Assembly (NCBI GenBank): GCA_008933995.1
Contig: WARS01000030.1
Span: 6,369,304 to 6,433,303, forward strand
Reading direction: 5' to 3'
Source of the DNA: Datnioides undecimradiatus
Lineage: Eukaryota > Chordata > Actinopteri > Lobotiformes > Datnioididae
DNA length: 64,000 nt
Part shown: one piece after another, positions 39,320 through 54,000 of the stretch
Position numbering within the stretch: the first letter of the stretch is position 1
How the letters are laid out: each line of letters opens with the position of its first letter
The notes under the pieces: generated by a model
Told to the model about the DNA's origin: nothing
What the model saw: only the letters and a program-made list of their open reading frames with translations
Databases searched by the model: none
Made by a program: the position numbers and the translations under genes

Positions 39320-41400
39320 GCACATACAGATGCAGGATAATACGCTTGCAAACCCAGGCCTTGACAGTGAATCACATGGGGACTGATGCATTTCAGACCA
39401 CAGCTGTCATGGCATTAACACCACAAAACACTGTTTAAGACTAATGTGTGCATTTGACTTCAGATTTCCTCCTTAACCAAAAACCTGATTTGCTACTCCA
39501 AGTATTTTCATTACTTCCAAGACACCTCTGCCTCAGATTTTCTGTCTTTTGTAGTTTGAAAATAACATACATCTACCTCCTTTATTCCTCCACCCCTGGT
39601 TTTCCTTCAGTTATGCTCACACAGCTTTCTTTTAAATATGCAGGGGGTGAAGTCATTGCTCCTGTGTTGCTATTTAAGGGTTTGCAGCTGTAGTTATTCA
39701 TACGATATATGAGATATGCACAATATTAGTTAAGTCTACATTAGTGATTAAGTGGCATGCCATCTTTTGTGGCTCCTACTCTGTTAGGAATGTTTAGTTT
39801 GGAATTATGTAATAACAGTGAACTTTACATTTTTATTTTTGCTCACCTTTTACGTGATTCCTGTTGTAACAGTAACTGAAAATAAGACTGCAATGTGTTT
39901 GTTGCATAGGTTTAATTACCCATTCAGGGCTTGTCATGAAAGAAATGAGTGCTGAATGAGTTTTTTTGTGTGTTCTCTGAATGGAAAATGATTTATTGCC
40001 TTAAATGGAAGTGAGTGTGTTTTTACTCTGTCTTAGAGCGCCCGCTTGGTTTACAGTGTTGTTTCAGGTGAAGTAATGAACCACTGTCGAGTTGAATGGA
40101 TATTAGCATGTCTTCTCAATAAGGACTCGTTCATGCCAATGTAGTCATGCTAGAGGATGCAGACTGTTTTTGTACAGTCTGACCTGCAGATTTTGTAGCC
40201 ATGGTTTAAGTTTGATGCTCAGTAGTTTGAGATCACCACTTTATAAGCAGCTCCTGTATCTTTGTAATTGCAAGGTTAGCACAAAGTTTTATGGGTAAGT
40301 GATGTCAACCCGTCCTTATCTGAACTGATATGTTTGCGAACTGTAAGGACGGCTGTCAACGCTTGTTAGAAATGTGCCAACCACATTGGTAGAGGAAAGT
40401 TAAATAGGCTGAACATTGGAGTCATATTAAGGGAAATAATGAGTAAGTCATGAAGCTTTTGACATGGGGGCTAAAGAAACAATCTGTATTTGCTGCTCGT
40501 AAAGTCAGTGAGCTCATCATAATGCTCCAGGAGTCTTGTATATTTGTACATTATGTATATTATGAGTGTCCTGACCTTTTTATCAGGTAACAACACAGTG
40601 ACACGCTCCTGTTTTTTTTCCTTCCCCAGTCAGCCATGTTGTTATTTTATTTTGCCTAGCCAATGTGTTCTTTAATGCTGCAGGGCCAAAACATACAAAA
40701 GCAATTTACTTCATTTGTTTTGCACCTTTACAAACATCAGTTTTGGTGCATAAGTGACGAGTAATCAGCTGCAAATGGGGTTTACTACATTTCAGCAATG
40801 TTTGGCGCGACTGCCAGTTGAGTCTTTTAGTGTACGTGTTTACTTGTGTTACAGATTACTGTTCAAACAATACGCAGTATATGTTCAGTTTGGCTGTTTG
40901 TCAGTCACAACAAGTAGGATACTCATTGTAAGCTTCCTAAGTATGACTTTAATCAGAGACATGCAGTGTTTTGTTTTTCCAGCTCTTCATAGAGGAGTGT
41001 GTTAATTCTACTTTTGTCATATGGTTTGTAAACCATAACCTGGTAATGTTTGGAATGATTGTTAAATGATTTGCTTTGACTTTATTGTATAAGTGTTGTC
41101 AATTTATGGTTCTGTTCTTGTATATGTAGATTTCACTGTGACATACAGTAAAGGCTGTAACTCATAGTAAATGACACTGAAGAGAATCCAGCATTTATTG
41201 CAGGTTGTAGTAGTGCATTGTTTGGGATAATAGCATGAAGTTTCATTGGAAATTGGCGTCTGTTTGAACAAGCATGTGCAAGTCCTGTTCTGAATTTAGG
41301 TGTGAGAACTGAACTTAAAATTTGAGTTTACATATATGTCCTGTTTCCACAAAACTATCCAGTTTACCATGAACAAAGTCAGCCAGTGCTGTATCTCTGA
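39320..41400. other. Non-coding between convergent dda1 and ano8 3' ends
   Basis: No coding sequence supported. The region may hold long 3' UTRs from both sides. Minus-strand AATAAA candidates for ano8 lie at 41407-41412 and 41422-41427, about 640-660 bases past its stop codon. Confidence 0.45.
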
Positions 41401-42063
41401 TGGACGTTTATTCAAGTGAGATTTATTTGCATTGTAGAAGTACATTCACTAATTTATGTAGTAAAATAATTCATAGAAAATCAAAGTTAAGAAAAATAGA
41501 ATATTTTTTATGGTCACAGTGAGTATAATCTGACCTATTGCGGAAGAATACAATGGCTTTAAAAGTGCTTCACAAATGAAAAGACGTGGCGGATGCGTGA
41601 TGCATGCACATAGTGTAACATGCATTCAGTACAGGCATCAGGATGGGAAACAAACCTGGAATGGGATGCTGTGGTTTCTGCAGTTTGATAAAAAGGGCTT
41701 GGTGATGATCGGGTCCTGTTTTTTGGGGAGCAAAGAAAAAGATCATTCACATCAAGGCAATCTGTTCTGGTGCTTAAAATCCAGGCAGTCATGCAGTAAT
41801 TGAACCTTCAGTGAAGGTTAGTCAAGCTCCACTCAAGGAGTTACACTTACTGTACATATTTTACAAGGAAGCTAGATAATCAAGTGTTAATAGATACATC
41901 ATAATAGTAGCTGATTGAGAGGTCTAATGCAGCTGTTTACATGTGGTCCATGTGACTAATGTGTTCTCCTACAGTACAGGTTTGTAGCTGTGTCTGAATG
42001 CTGCCTGAACATTTGAAAATTGCTCTCAGTTTGTAATATTACACTGACGTGGTTAAACAATTA

Positions 42064-45000
42064 TTAACTCTTTGAGCCAGAGTTTTCTAAATCAGTCGAT
42101 TGTCTTGTTTCTCCTTTATCTGACTCATTAGAGGGTAATTCCTCTAGGGTCGTGTTTAGGTCAGCCCTGTTTGGCTGAGCGTTAGCTGGCTGGGTCGCTG
42201 GTTGCGTCCCATTCACACACACCACAGTCCCCTCTGATTTGCTAAAACTGAACAGCTTCCCAGGACTGAATGTCCTGTTAGGGGACTGTGACCTCTCCTG
42301 GCCACTGGGGGGAGCTGAGGACGTCACTGTCGACCCTGGAGTTGCTCCAACCGCCACTGCTGGCTCCTTTTTCACCTCAGGAGACTTCAAGAACTTCAGA
42401 AATCCTGGGAGCTTTGCCTCACCGCCTGTTGGGGACTGGGCTGGTGAGCGAGAGGTGCTGGAGGAGAACTTTCCCTGAAGAGGTATGATCTGCTTTAGCT
42501 TCATCACGTTGTTATTTCCCAGCAGAGAGCTGGGTCTTTTAGGCTTGTCTCCTGGCTTGCCCCCTGGTGCTTTGTCATGGTGGTGCTGGTGCTGGGCGTC
42601 CGCCTTGTGGCACTCGCTCTCCTGGCGGGCCTCTGCCTGCAGCTCAGCCTGGCGATGAAGCTCCTCCTCTTCACGACGGCGTCTGAGCTGCTGCTGGAAG
42701 TGCTGCTGTGCCTGCTGCTCATGCTTCTAATTGTGGAGGTGTGTTAAAATCACACGGACGAGGAGAGAGAGTCACAGGAAGAAAGACGGGACAAAACACA
42801 GTGAAACAAAGATCAAAGAAGACTGGATAAGGTAAAGTAAAAATTGAAGTCAAAATGCTAGAAATGCTGGCTTTCTTGTGTGTTTACTATGAGGAACGAT
42901 GCATTCTGTCATTTTGTATCTTCACTGTTAAGGAAGGTGTCATCCAAGTTCACACCAACAAGCAGTTTGTTGCACTCAGTATGCTAAAATTTGCTTATTG
43001 TTGTGCTTTTCTGTCACAGAACAAGGCTTGTCTAAGACATCATCAAGATGAGTGTCAATGATGTGGTATAACACTATACAGACAAACAGTCAAACACACA
43101 CAGTCATGTTGTTGTTTGGCTGCACTGGTGTACATTTTTAGACAATGCACACCAAAAGACCAAGGGACACAAAGGGACGTATAGATACATGACATAAAAT
43201 CACACAAAGTGCAGCCAGAAGCAAAGCCTTGTGTTGGCCGAAGGTCTTTCAAGCTATGAACTATACCTTGAAAGCTTCCCTTCGTCGGTACTCTAGCTTG
43301 GCCATTTCTTCTGCTACCCAGCCAGGGATATCAGGGATGGCAACATGGATGATGTACTTTAGGAGGATTGCAAAGTGCTGTAAACCACCGAGACCACAGA
43401 GGGAAAAGCTCAACACACAGTTAACATCAAGACACAACCACAGTCTGTTTCCAATTCAGTTTTTTTGTTTTTTACCTTCAAATCAAAAGAGCACATCTCA
43501 TACACAAACCCAAAACTGTAAGTAGAATATAAGAGTTTTACAAAGTCACAACAAGAAAAGGAGCAGGCCATGCACATTTGTCATTTCTTATGTATCATAT
43601 AGTCATTTGGGGTAAGTAAAACAACATTGTCCTAAAACTATGAAACCCTTCTTGACAAACCTGCATTTATTTTCCACACCTGGTAGAGCACATACCTCTA
43701 GTAAGACGATGGAGATAATGGTCATCTCAGGACTCAACCAGGGGAACAAACGCTGGAGCTGCCCACACTGGCCAATCAGGTAACAGTTTACAATAATGGC
43801 GATTAAGCCCATGGCCTCCATTGCAGTCTGATGTAGAAAAAGAGCAATGCAGAGGCTGATCTGATCAAATTCTCCAAACACCTACGAGGTAGCCTCAAAG
43901 GCTACACTGACATTTTCCAAAACAAAGTGTGCTGACCTGCCACTGTCCGATGTTCTCCACCCTCTGTCCAAAAGGCCTCTGCAGGCCAGTGCAGAGCTTC
44001 AGGGCATCGCTGCGGATCTCAATGATGTTGTTGATGAGAGCGCACATGGCTGCCAGAGGAAACGCAGAGGAGAAGAGCACCACATATCCAAACTGAATGA
44101 ACATTTCCTGGTAGTCCTGAAGTGTGTCCTGTTGGGGTCACATCATGAAACAGTGTTTACATGGATTGTGACATTGGATACAGATGAATTTGTGTGAAGG
44201 AAGATCGTAAAATGAATCCCACCTCATATGTCTGCATACAGCTCTCAATCTCGGCCTGGGTCAGTGTCACAGTTTTGGGCTCTTCTGGTGGATCAATCCA
44301 TGACTTCTTATCCTCTTTCCCCTCGCCAACGTTCTTCCTTCTCTGACAGAGAGAGTCAGATTCCTTTGGAGGGGACACAGTGGCATTCTCCTTGGTCTCC
44401 TGCTAATGTAAACAACCGCAACACTTTCTCTACTGAGCACTAAAGATCTCTCAGTGTGCTACCTTTCCAATTTCACAAACATGATTAATAGTATAATTTT
44501 GGTACTGTATTGAAAAGAGTTGCAGTTATCGAAATGTAATGACAGATTTCAGTTTCTTTAATTATAATAGATCATTTTAGACCAAATAAAAGGTTAAGAT
44601 GGAGATTTTTGCTAAGGAAATAAAGAAGCTGCGAACAACAAAACTACACCAATAGAAAGATAAATCATAGTAGCAAACAGATAACATACTTGTAGTAGCG
44701 ATTCACAATCACTGTCCTCATCACAACTGTCAAAAATACTGGACGGATCCATCCCTTCCTCTACCAGTGTGGGACTGTCTTCGAGGAAGCTGTCATAAAC
44801 CGTCTGAGTTTCTGTCGTGACACCCTGGTAGTCGACCTTCTCTGTGAAGCTGACTTTACGTTGCTTCAGATTGCTGTCATTCATGTCCCACTCTTCCTCC
44901 GACAGCCTGAATCCAGCTTTCAGATCCCCTCTTCTCCTCGGCTCTGGGTTACAATTAGCAGTGTGACTGACAGGGATCCCTCTGGGGCCCAGGAAGGAAT

Positions 45001-48000
45001 AGGCTGTCATTGAGGCCTGGGCCTTTCCCAGAGCCAGCCGGCCATATTTGAGCATGATGGCTTGGAGTAGCTCCCACAGCACCTTTGGGGTAAAGACACC
45101 CAGCTTGTTTTGCTCATACAGATAAGGCTGGAGGACCTCTTTGATGTTCTGCAGGAACTGGCGGAAGATCAGTAGAGTTGCTAGCATCTGTGAAGGGTAG
45201 GACAACATCTGTTATCTGCTAAATGCAAGAGGTGGAACAGAAATGCACAAAATCCAAAAGTGTTTAGTCAATGCCCTCAGTCTGACTGATGGTACAAATA
45301 CAATTCACTGCCTGACATGATCTGAGGACATTTACAACATCTCAAAACAGCACACGCAACATTAAAGGGAAACTTTGTAACTTTTAAAAGAAGAAATATC
45401 TCATTCTTCCTCTTATTAATTTAAAAATTGAGCTCATAAGTACTCAAATAAAAACCTTCTCAACTGAAAATACTCTGGGGTTTTGCTGCCAAAGCCTTAC
45501 TCGGGCTGGTATGCACATCATAATTCAGTGGTTCATTATTCAATAATAACTGACTACTTGCTATACCATTTGTCTGAATAACCATACTTTTCTGCTTTTA
45601 AAGAATGTGGATGATGGGATCAGCTAACCAGCTAACTTTACTGTAGTAACTAAGCATTACAATGTCAAGGAGCATATCATTAAGCAATGTAACTATGGTG
45701 CAAATTACAGGTTAGATTACAGTGATGATTGGCAATGTACAGTATTTCATGGTCAGCTATCACCATTATATTCCAATATAACAGAAAGCTTGACAGGCAG
45801 ATAATGTAACAGGAATGGGGCTTAGCTTAGCTTAGCATTCAGTTGTTATTGTTCTTGATACTGTTAACAGTTGTTGTTACCTCCTTTAGTCGCTCCATGT
45901 CCTTGAGGTAGAATCCGATGTAGAAAAGGCTAAGGTAAGAATTGATGAACTCAAACTGTAAAACGACCACAGGAAGGAAACATTACAGAAAGTCAAACAC
46001 TCACTTAATCAAACTGAAATGTCTCCATCCTCCCCCAAACAGAGGTGGAGGAAACATGACTTACAAAAACCATCTTGATGATGAGATTATTCTCATAGGC
46101 ACTCTGAAGTCTGTAGTTCTCTGGATAAAGAAGTAAACAGAAGAGACACTTGTTAGTGTGCAGCTGTGTGACAGTAAATGTTTTGCTGTTAACTGCCTCA
46201 TAGGTCTCTAATGGAGAATACAGGGACCTCATAGTTTAAAGCTGTATATACAGTGTGGTTCATACAAACTAAAAGGGTATGTTCCATTTTAATCCATTAA
46301 ATTTATTATACAGTATTTCATCCATATACAACAGAGATAATAATTCACTATTGTGCCCAGATGGTTCATTGTGTGTCTCTTACCCATGTCGTTCAGCCAG
46401 TACGCAATCTTCTTATACACTTCATCACATACAGTTACAGTAAGGGCCAGAAGTATCTTAGGAATGAATCTTGTGATGCCAGGTAGCTCCTGGATCTCCA
46501 TCACCACTTCCTGCAAGGTGCATTAGGAGCATTATGAATATTTAATAGGTCCTATTCATTCATATCTCCCAAATCCCAAAGCTATTTTTAAAAAGGCTAT
46601 TAAATGAATATGAGGTGGCTAGAGGTATATTTGAATGTGCTTTGTTTTACCTGTTTGTAAAGATGATATCATGCACTATAGTCTGGGATCTTGACTTTCT
46701 GGCATATAATAAACTGATTGTTTTTCTGTTGTTTTTAATGATGTTTCCAATGACGTTGGCTTTACTCTGTTCACATTAAGTTTATTTATACACGTCATCC
46801 CTATTTATCAGCCCCAGATTACATCAATTCACCATCTTTCCATTTAACTTGAACGCTGTGTTATCTGTTCAGACCTGCAGTTCCAGGCAGAGGAGCATCG
46901 CAAGGAAGACAAAGCAGAGACAGAGGAGGCAGATGGGCAGGCTGACCAGCCATCTGAACAAAGCTCTCTTCCAGGGCGGGTAGTAAAACTCCTCACAGCC
47001 TGTTATGGGACTGCAGCGCTTCACACCCTGCAGAGACAGCAGAGGAAAACAGACAGTGGAAAGTAACAGATTTTTTTCTTGATTGCAATCATCCTAATGT
47101 GAAAATTGATTGAAAATGTTTGTGAAAAATGTCCTCCGTGATAACTGAATGCTCACTTGATTGCTTGACACAAATTTTCTGGTGATATTTTTACCTTGAT
47201 CAAAGTTGCTCAACCTCTACAACTTTCTGTCATTACCTTCAAAGCATTTAGTAAGTATGTACAAAGATATCAGAAACCCTCGTCAGTGACCGAGATGGAG
47301 CACATTCCACGCCATCTCCTCCAATTAGTTCACATTATATTTTGTTGACTAACTATGCAGCTACTGCCAGAATCATTTCCTCAAAAATCAGTTGCGCCCA
47401 ACGTGGGGCTCGAACCCACGACCCTGAGATTAAGAGTCTCATGCTCTACCGACTGAGCTAGCCGGGCTCATTCTGGCTGGTTCCCACATGTCTTTTCAAA
47501 GGGGGTCACGCACATCCCCTCCCCCAAATCCTCTACTCACCCTGCACAACAAGAAAATGGGCTGTGCCTGGGAAGGAAGTTGCCCCACGCTCCCTCTTTT
47601 TTGAACACATGTGGGGCTTGAAGACACACTCCTCTTGTAAACATGATCATATTTCCTGGTGTGTGTGTGCAAATATGCACAGAGTTGCGCAAGTGCACAC
47701 TGATAAACCACTCAACCATGCTGACATTGCTGCTTTACCTGAGGAAAGTGGAACTGGTACATCACTTAAATAAAAGAACTTATATAATGTGGCTGCTGAC
47801 GTATGAAACTTTTAGTCTGGAGGTCTAAAAACAAGTGGCTGGGAATGTTTGGGAGTCAATCTGAGCAAATGCCACGTGAAGTGAATAAAAGCTTTTGTAC
47901 ATCCCCCAAAAAACAACACTGCTTTTTCATCTGTTCACGCTCAAACAACTGTAACAATCCTCACCCTGAACTGTGGCCTGGGTTCTTCCAAGGACTCGGC

Positions 48001-51000
48001 GGGGGTGTCCAGGGTGCCCCACTTGTAGGCCAGCTCCGCCTCTCGCCTCTTCCAGCGCTCCAGAAACAATGTCGCCCACACGACATTGAAGAGGGCAAAA
48101 ACCACGCAGCAGATATCCTGGCTGGTCTGTGCGCGAGGATGAGAGAATCAAAAGATACTTATGTAACCTTTCAGAGTGTGAGTATTCTATGCGGTTTTGT
48201 GTAGGTACTTTGTGCTGCAACCATTTGGTGTAAAATCCTTTTCCTTTCTTTAAAGAACAGGCAAAGGAAGTGCAGGCAGCAAAAAAGACATCAAAATTAC
48301 AGAGAGATCCTCACATTCCTGGCATAAAAACTAATATCTAAATGTTAGAGAAACAAATAATCATCAGTAGACATATACTATGACAATTAAAGTGTGTTTT
48401 TCGGTTATATTCCATATATGTGAGATGAGATGTCTTGTATAAAAAAATCTGGTTTTAAAACAGATTTCTACCTGGTCAGCCTCTGCGAGTATCCAGAGCA
48501 GAAAGCCAATGACAGCTGGGTACAGCATGGAGTTAGTGTAAAAGCCCAGCCAAGCGAAATACATGCCGATCTTCACTCCAAAGTAGTCGCAGATATCGTC
48601 TACAATGCAGATTAGCAGCCATTAGTGAGACTTGGAGAAGAAAGAAGCACGACATCTCAAACAACTATAGCAACAATAAGCTCATACTAATTTATATTAT
48701 AAATGATTGAGACTTGGTATCAAGCCTGCTTCAAAATAAAGGTTGGGGATTTCCTACCCAGAGGCTGCCTTTCACACACAGCCTGGACCCAAGATGTCAT
48801 CAGCTGGTTGAGGATCCTTTGTTCATGCAGGGGAAACATTTGATGGATAACGCCGCGAGCTACCAGCTCTGGAACTGAAAAGGAAACATCATGAACCGTA
48901 CAAATATTATCTAAAGTGACATGTGGTCTACGTTTGACAAAGCTTTATCAGACCAGATGTGCCTCTGCATATACAATCCACTGCACAGTGTATTGATGCT
49001 GTTTAGATATGGAAGAGAAAAAGACAACAAAGATATGAAGAACTGGTAATAAAGGGCAGCATACTGATTGGCTGTCCCTCCAGGAAGTGGATGTTGTGAA
49101 GCACCTCCCCCTGTTTGGCTCGCAGATTGTCCAGCCAATACTTTATGATGCTCTGACGCTCCTGAGACCCATCACCATTGTGGGAAGGAAAAAAGATAAA
49201 TCATCTATTATAAATAAAATAATTCATGCACAACTTAGTATATTTTCAGTTCCACAGATAAACCAGCAAGATAACAGAATCCTTAATAACACATCCAAGA
49301 TAACAATATTAATATCATGAACAACAACCTGGACATTGAGCACACGTGGCCAACAGCTTTGAGCTCTAACCTGTGAGGTGAAAAAGCAGAGCTCGCTCTC
49401 TATGTTCTCATAGATGTTATCTTCCTCACAGGAAAAACGCCGCATCCCGCCGCCAAACTGTGGTTTGACGGCCTTGTGCATGCCCATCTGCTCCGCCCCG
49501 CGCAGTAAGCTGAGGGTGAGGGTGAGAGAGGGTAAATGAGCAGCGGGATTAAACCGGATAGTGTAGCACTAACAGTGTGTGGAGGCCGGACTGCAGATGT
49601 TTGACAGATTAGTGCATTAAGGGGAAGCATGCAACAAACTGTAACACACACACTCACAGAGCTGCAACTCAAAACTGTCAGCGACGTTTCTAAATTTTGG
49701 ATTTGCTGACATGTTAAACAAGGAAAATGCTCATGAACCCATCCCCCGTAACACTGTAACAAGTCAATTTTACACTTTAGTTTGTTGCACTGTAGTGAGG
49801 TTCAGAGGTGCTACAAGATAAGCTTTTTTGTCCTAGACAGAACCGGGTTAGCTCGACCCTCTGTTTACAGTCTATATGCTAAACTAAGCTAACCGACTGC
49901 TGGCTCTAATTTCATGGTAAATGCACCAGGTCTGTTTACAACCTGGCAGATCGGCCCTCAGCTCCTGTTCTTTGCACTTCTTGACTCCACTGTAGCTATC
50001 TCGCAGCTTCCAGTCTATCTGCAGTTAAATATTATCAGTAACCAGTAGGACTAACATTTAAATCACCAGGCATACCCATCATTATAACCTCAAGCCTGAA
50101 ATCAAGTACCTGCACTTACTCTGCACTGGCTGTTTGGAAAAGTGACGACCAGCTAAGATGTTCTCACTCAGAACAGTTCAAACAAAGACAGAAGCAGCCC
50201 ACTTATGCGCACACACGCACACACACACACACACACAGTTGGAGTGTGAGTTTCAGAGTCTTACTTCTCAAATGTTGTTGTGATGAAGAAGGCGTGCGTC
50301 TGGGTGTGTTTATGCTGGCGAACCTGAATGCTGACCTGTGGGATTCCAACACGAATCTGATTCAGGAGCCACAGCAGAGTGTGGTCGTCTATTGTATCTG
50401 GAGGGAGAGAACAAATGGTTTTGTTTTGACTGGAAACTTCACGTCATTTGGAAATAACTGCATTATTAATTAACAGTGAACAGAGCATTAAATTACATAT
50501 TTTCTTGATATTTCTTTGTCTACATTCCCTTTAACTCCTCGCATGTTTTGCTGGCTTGAGTGTACAATACAATGCAATAGATTAACATCAAATAGTGAGT
50601 GGCTGACACTTCAGATTCTTCCATCATGCCCTGCCCAGTGATAGACTGTGCATTACATACACAGTCTAGTACTGGCTAATAGTTTATTATTTACCATAAG
50701 AGGCCTGGCAGTCAGCACAAACACAATTTGTTTTACTTATCTGATAGAACTAACAAAGCTTTAAAGTTGAGCTATAGTAGGATTCAGCGGCCAAAAATGT
50801 TTTTAAACATTAAGGAGTTATTAATAATCCACACAAAGCACATCTGGGTCAATTACAAAGCACATGATACATCATTTTATATGTCTAAGTATAGTTATAT
50901 TCATATTTATATGTATTGTCACTCCAATTTTGCCCTCAGTGAGAGTTGTCAAATACAGCGAGATTAGCGTGCAGAACAAAATAATATAACTGTCTTTGCA

Positions 51001-54000
51001 TTATTTTAATTTCAGTTTTATAACTAGCTCATACACTCAGAAACACACGCTTGCTTGAACTGAAAACCGCAAACAAACAAATTTCTTCACTGGTCTTTAA
51101 ACGTATATTGTTTTTGCATGTGAGATGTGTGGGAGCTGCACTTCTTGAAGCACTTTGTCGTTCGGAGTTGAAGCGCTCAGTGTGTCTGTGTGAAATGTTA
51201 AAAAGTCACTGAATGCAGAAAAACATTTCAAAGGTTTGAGTTAAGGCATGTAGGCTGCTAAACAGGCAGTGTGTATGCACGTGTGGAAATACCAGTCAAA
51301 AAGTAAGAGACGAAAGCAGTTGGAGTGCGAAGAATGAAAACAACTGAAATACCAGTTAAACCTAAAGCACTCAAGATAATCACTCGATGTTAATTGAGAT
51401 AAATGGTAAACTGATTATTCTGATTGACTGCAGTTAAATTAGAAGTGGTGCAAGTGTAGAAGTAGTGCAAGCGTCAACCCATATAGAAACCACAGCGTGA
51501 TACATTAACATGAAAAGACACATAAACAACTACTTTTCACAATGCTGACTTCTACCTCTCAGAAAACTGAAAAGCCTTTGATTTTTTTGATCAGCACTCC
51601 CTCAATTTTCTGTCAAACCAGTACGCGTGCAGGTTATATAAGAGACAACAACATCTGACACTTCAACTACTTACGCAGTTTCCCTCTGAAGGTAAAGTCC
51701 ATTGAAGCGTTGTATTTGCATGACGCATAATGCAGATGTATGTTGCACATTGTATGTGTGCATGAAGATTATGCAGCTGAGTCGAACTGCAAAGTTAGTT
51801 TGACGAAATGCTCCCTCTTCACATATTCACACCCACAACTGCAGTTTTCTTTAAAAAGCAACTGCAGGGAGGACAGGTCTGTAGGTACAGGTACACTAAA
51901 TGGATGAGATCTAATTGTCCCCTGAGGCCACTTTAAATCCTGAGTGTCTGGCTGACCACCAAAGACATTTAATAAGGGTGCGCTGTTCTTTCTGACAGTG
52001 AGGTATTCATTGCAGGATGAGCAGGGAGGACATACTGGGGCTTACTGTACCTGGGAATGTCATCAGGATATCACAGTTTTCGGTGGGCACCATCTTCAGC
52101 CAGGACTTCCGTGACATAATGTAATGCCTGGCCTGCAGGAGGCGCTTCCCAAACAATTTATCTGGAAGGAAAAAGGGGGCAGCGGGGTGAGAAGGTGAGA
52201 GTGAGTCTGATTGGGGTTAATAAAGTTGAAAATGAATGAGAAAGAGGGCTTGACAGCATGTGGTGTGAGAGAGAAAAGGGGGGCAGGCGGATGGTGATAT
52301 TTTCTCATCAGGGTGATCAAGGACACAGATGACAGGTTAGTCATTAGCCTCACTCTGCCACTCATCACTGACGTTATTTCTCCACCATATTTCTTTTGTC
52401 CTGTCCTATTTTTTGCTCTGTCATGGGGACTTCAGGGAAAAGACAAGAAAAAAAAAAGAGAGATGTCCAAAACAATTGTTCAGCCAGCGTGAAGGTGACT
52501 CTGCTGCATTGGTCATATGACTTTCAGCTCCAAACAAACAGATGATCTGTACTTAACCCGGATGCTGTGTAAATAGCTACAAGCAAACCAGCTATTTAAG
52601 TCTTGCTCTAAAATGTAGGGAAAGCAACAGGCCACCCCATCCCTCTTTGCTTGCTCACAACGCAGTGTACGCTCTGAAGTCATCATTTGTGCTGCTTCTC
52701 CTTCCTCTTCTTTCACACGTTGGTTCTCGCTCTCGAGTCACACTCTCTGTCTCACGCAGGCACAACAGGCCGATAGTGACTGACCGATCTCTTCATTGTT
52801 CACTGAATCGTACTGTGACACTATCTCAGGACGTGTCTATAATCAGGATTTCACATTTTGCAGCATGACTGCATTATCACATCACCTGCTTCTCTGTCTT
52901 ACTGAGAGCCATCAGCGCTGCTGTCATCTCACTGTTATACTGTTTTAGACAGATATGTCAACTCGTTGGATTTGATAAACACTTTCCCTATTGTACCCTT
53001 AATACATGATGGTAAACAATGCAACAGGATCAGGTTTCTTGTCCAGTAGAGCAGTGGTTTGTCTGTGTGTTGCAAAGTGTGTGTGACATAATGATGCAAT
53101 CCAACTCAAGTCACTGCCACTGAATGCTTTTTCCCCCCATCATCATTGTTTTACATGTGACTGTGTGTTTCCTCAGACTGACTGTCACTGACATGCAAAT
53201 CTCTCTGCCAGACAGCAGTACTTTATCCATTCAGAGCTGCATTACCATGTACGACAAGATGACTTAATGCTGTAGAGACCAAAGAAAGTAAACTGTCTAA
53301 ACTAAACTAGCCAACTCAGCCACTTACTAACTTGAGCCGTTGCATCATGGGATTTAAGAAAATATCATTAAAGGAAATACATCATTTCAGTATCAAATGT
53401 AATGATACAAAGCTACTTCTAAGTCAGAAGTCTGCTATTACTTCATTGGCTAAACAACTGGACATACAAGTTGCCATAAATGAACAACAATAAACACTAT
53501 TCATGACTATCTATGGGCTGAATATTGAAATATACATCCATATTCCTTTTTTAATACCGCTAAGCTGAGTGGATACAAGGATGAATAAAATAAACCAAAT
53601 CCAAAATACACCAAACCCAACAATCCACAATTTGAATCTATAATTTATCTAATATCATCATTTTCAATATAGAGTCAATTGCTACAACAACTTAGGACCC
53701 TAACCGACCAACCAATCAAGCAAAAACCCACTAAATGTAACTATTTTCATATAAATGATGGCACAGTCTAAGGAAGTCTGAAATATCTCATTTTGAAGAT
53801 TAAAGTATGTCATGCCTTTGAAAGTTAAAGTTCATTTCCATATGATGTGAGTCTGTACCTGCAGTAACATTGTTCAATGAAGAGTCTAACGGTTACAAGA
53901 TCACATCATGTGACCAGATCTTTGTCTTTGTTTCTTTTCTTTGCAGAGATGCTGGAAACATAAAAGTTAACAACTCAGGGGTGGATAATCTCAGAGGCCT

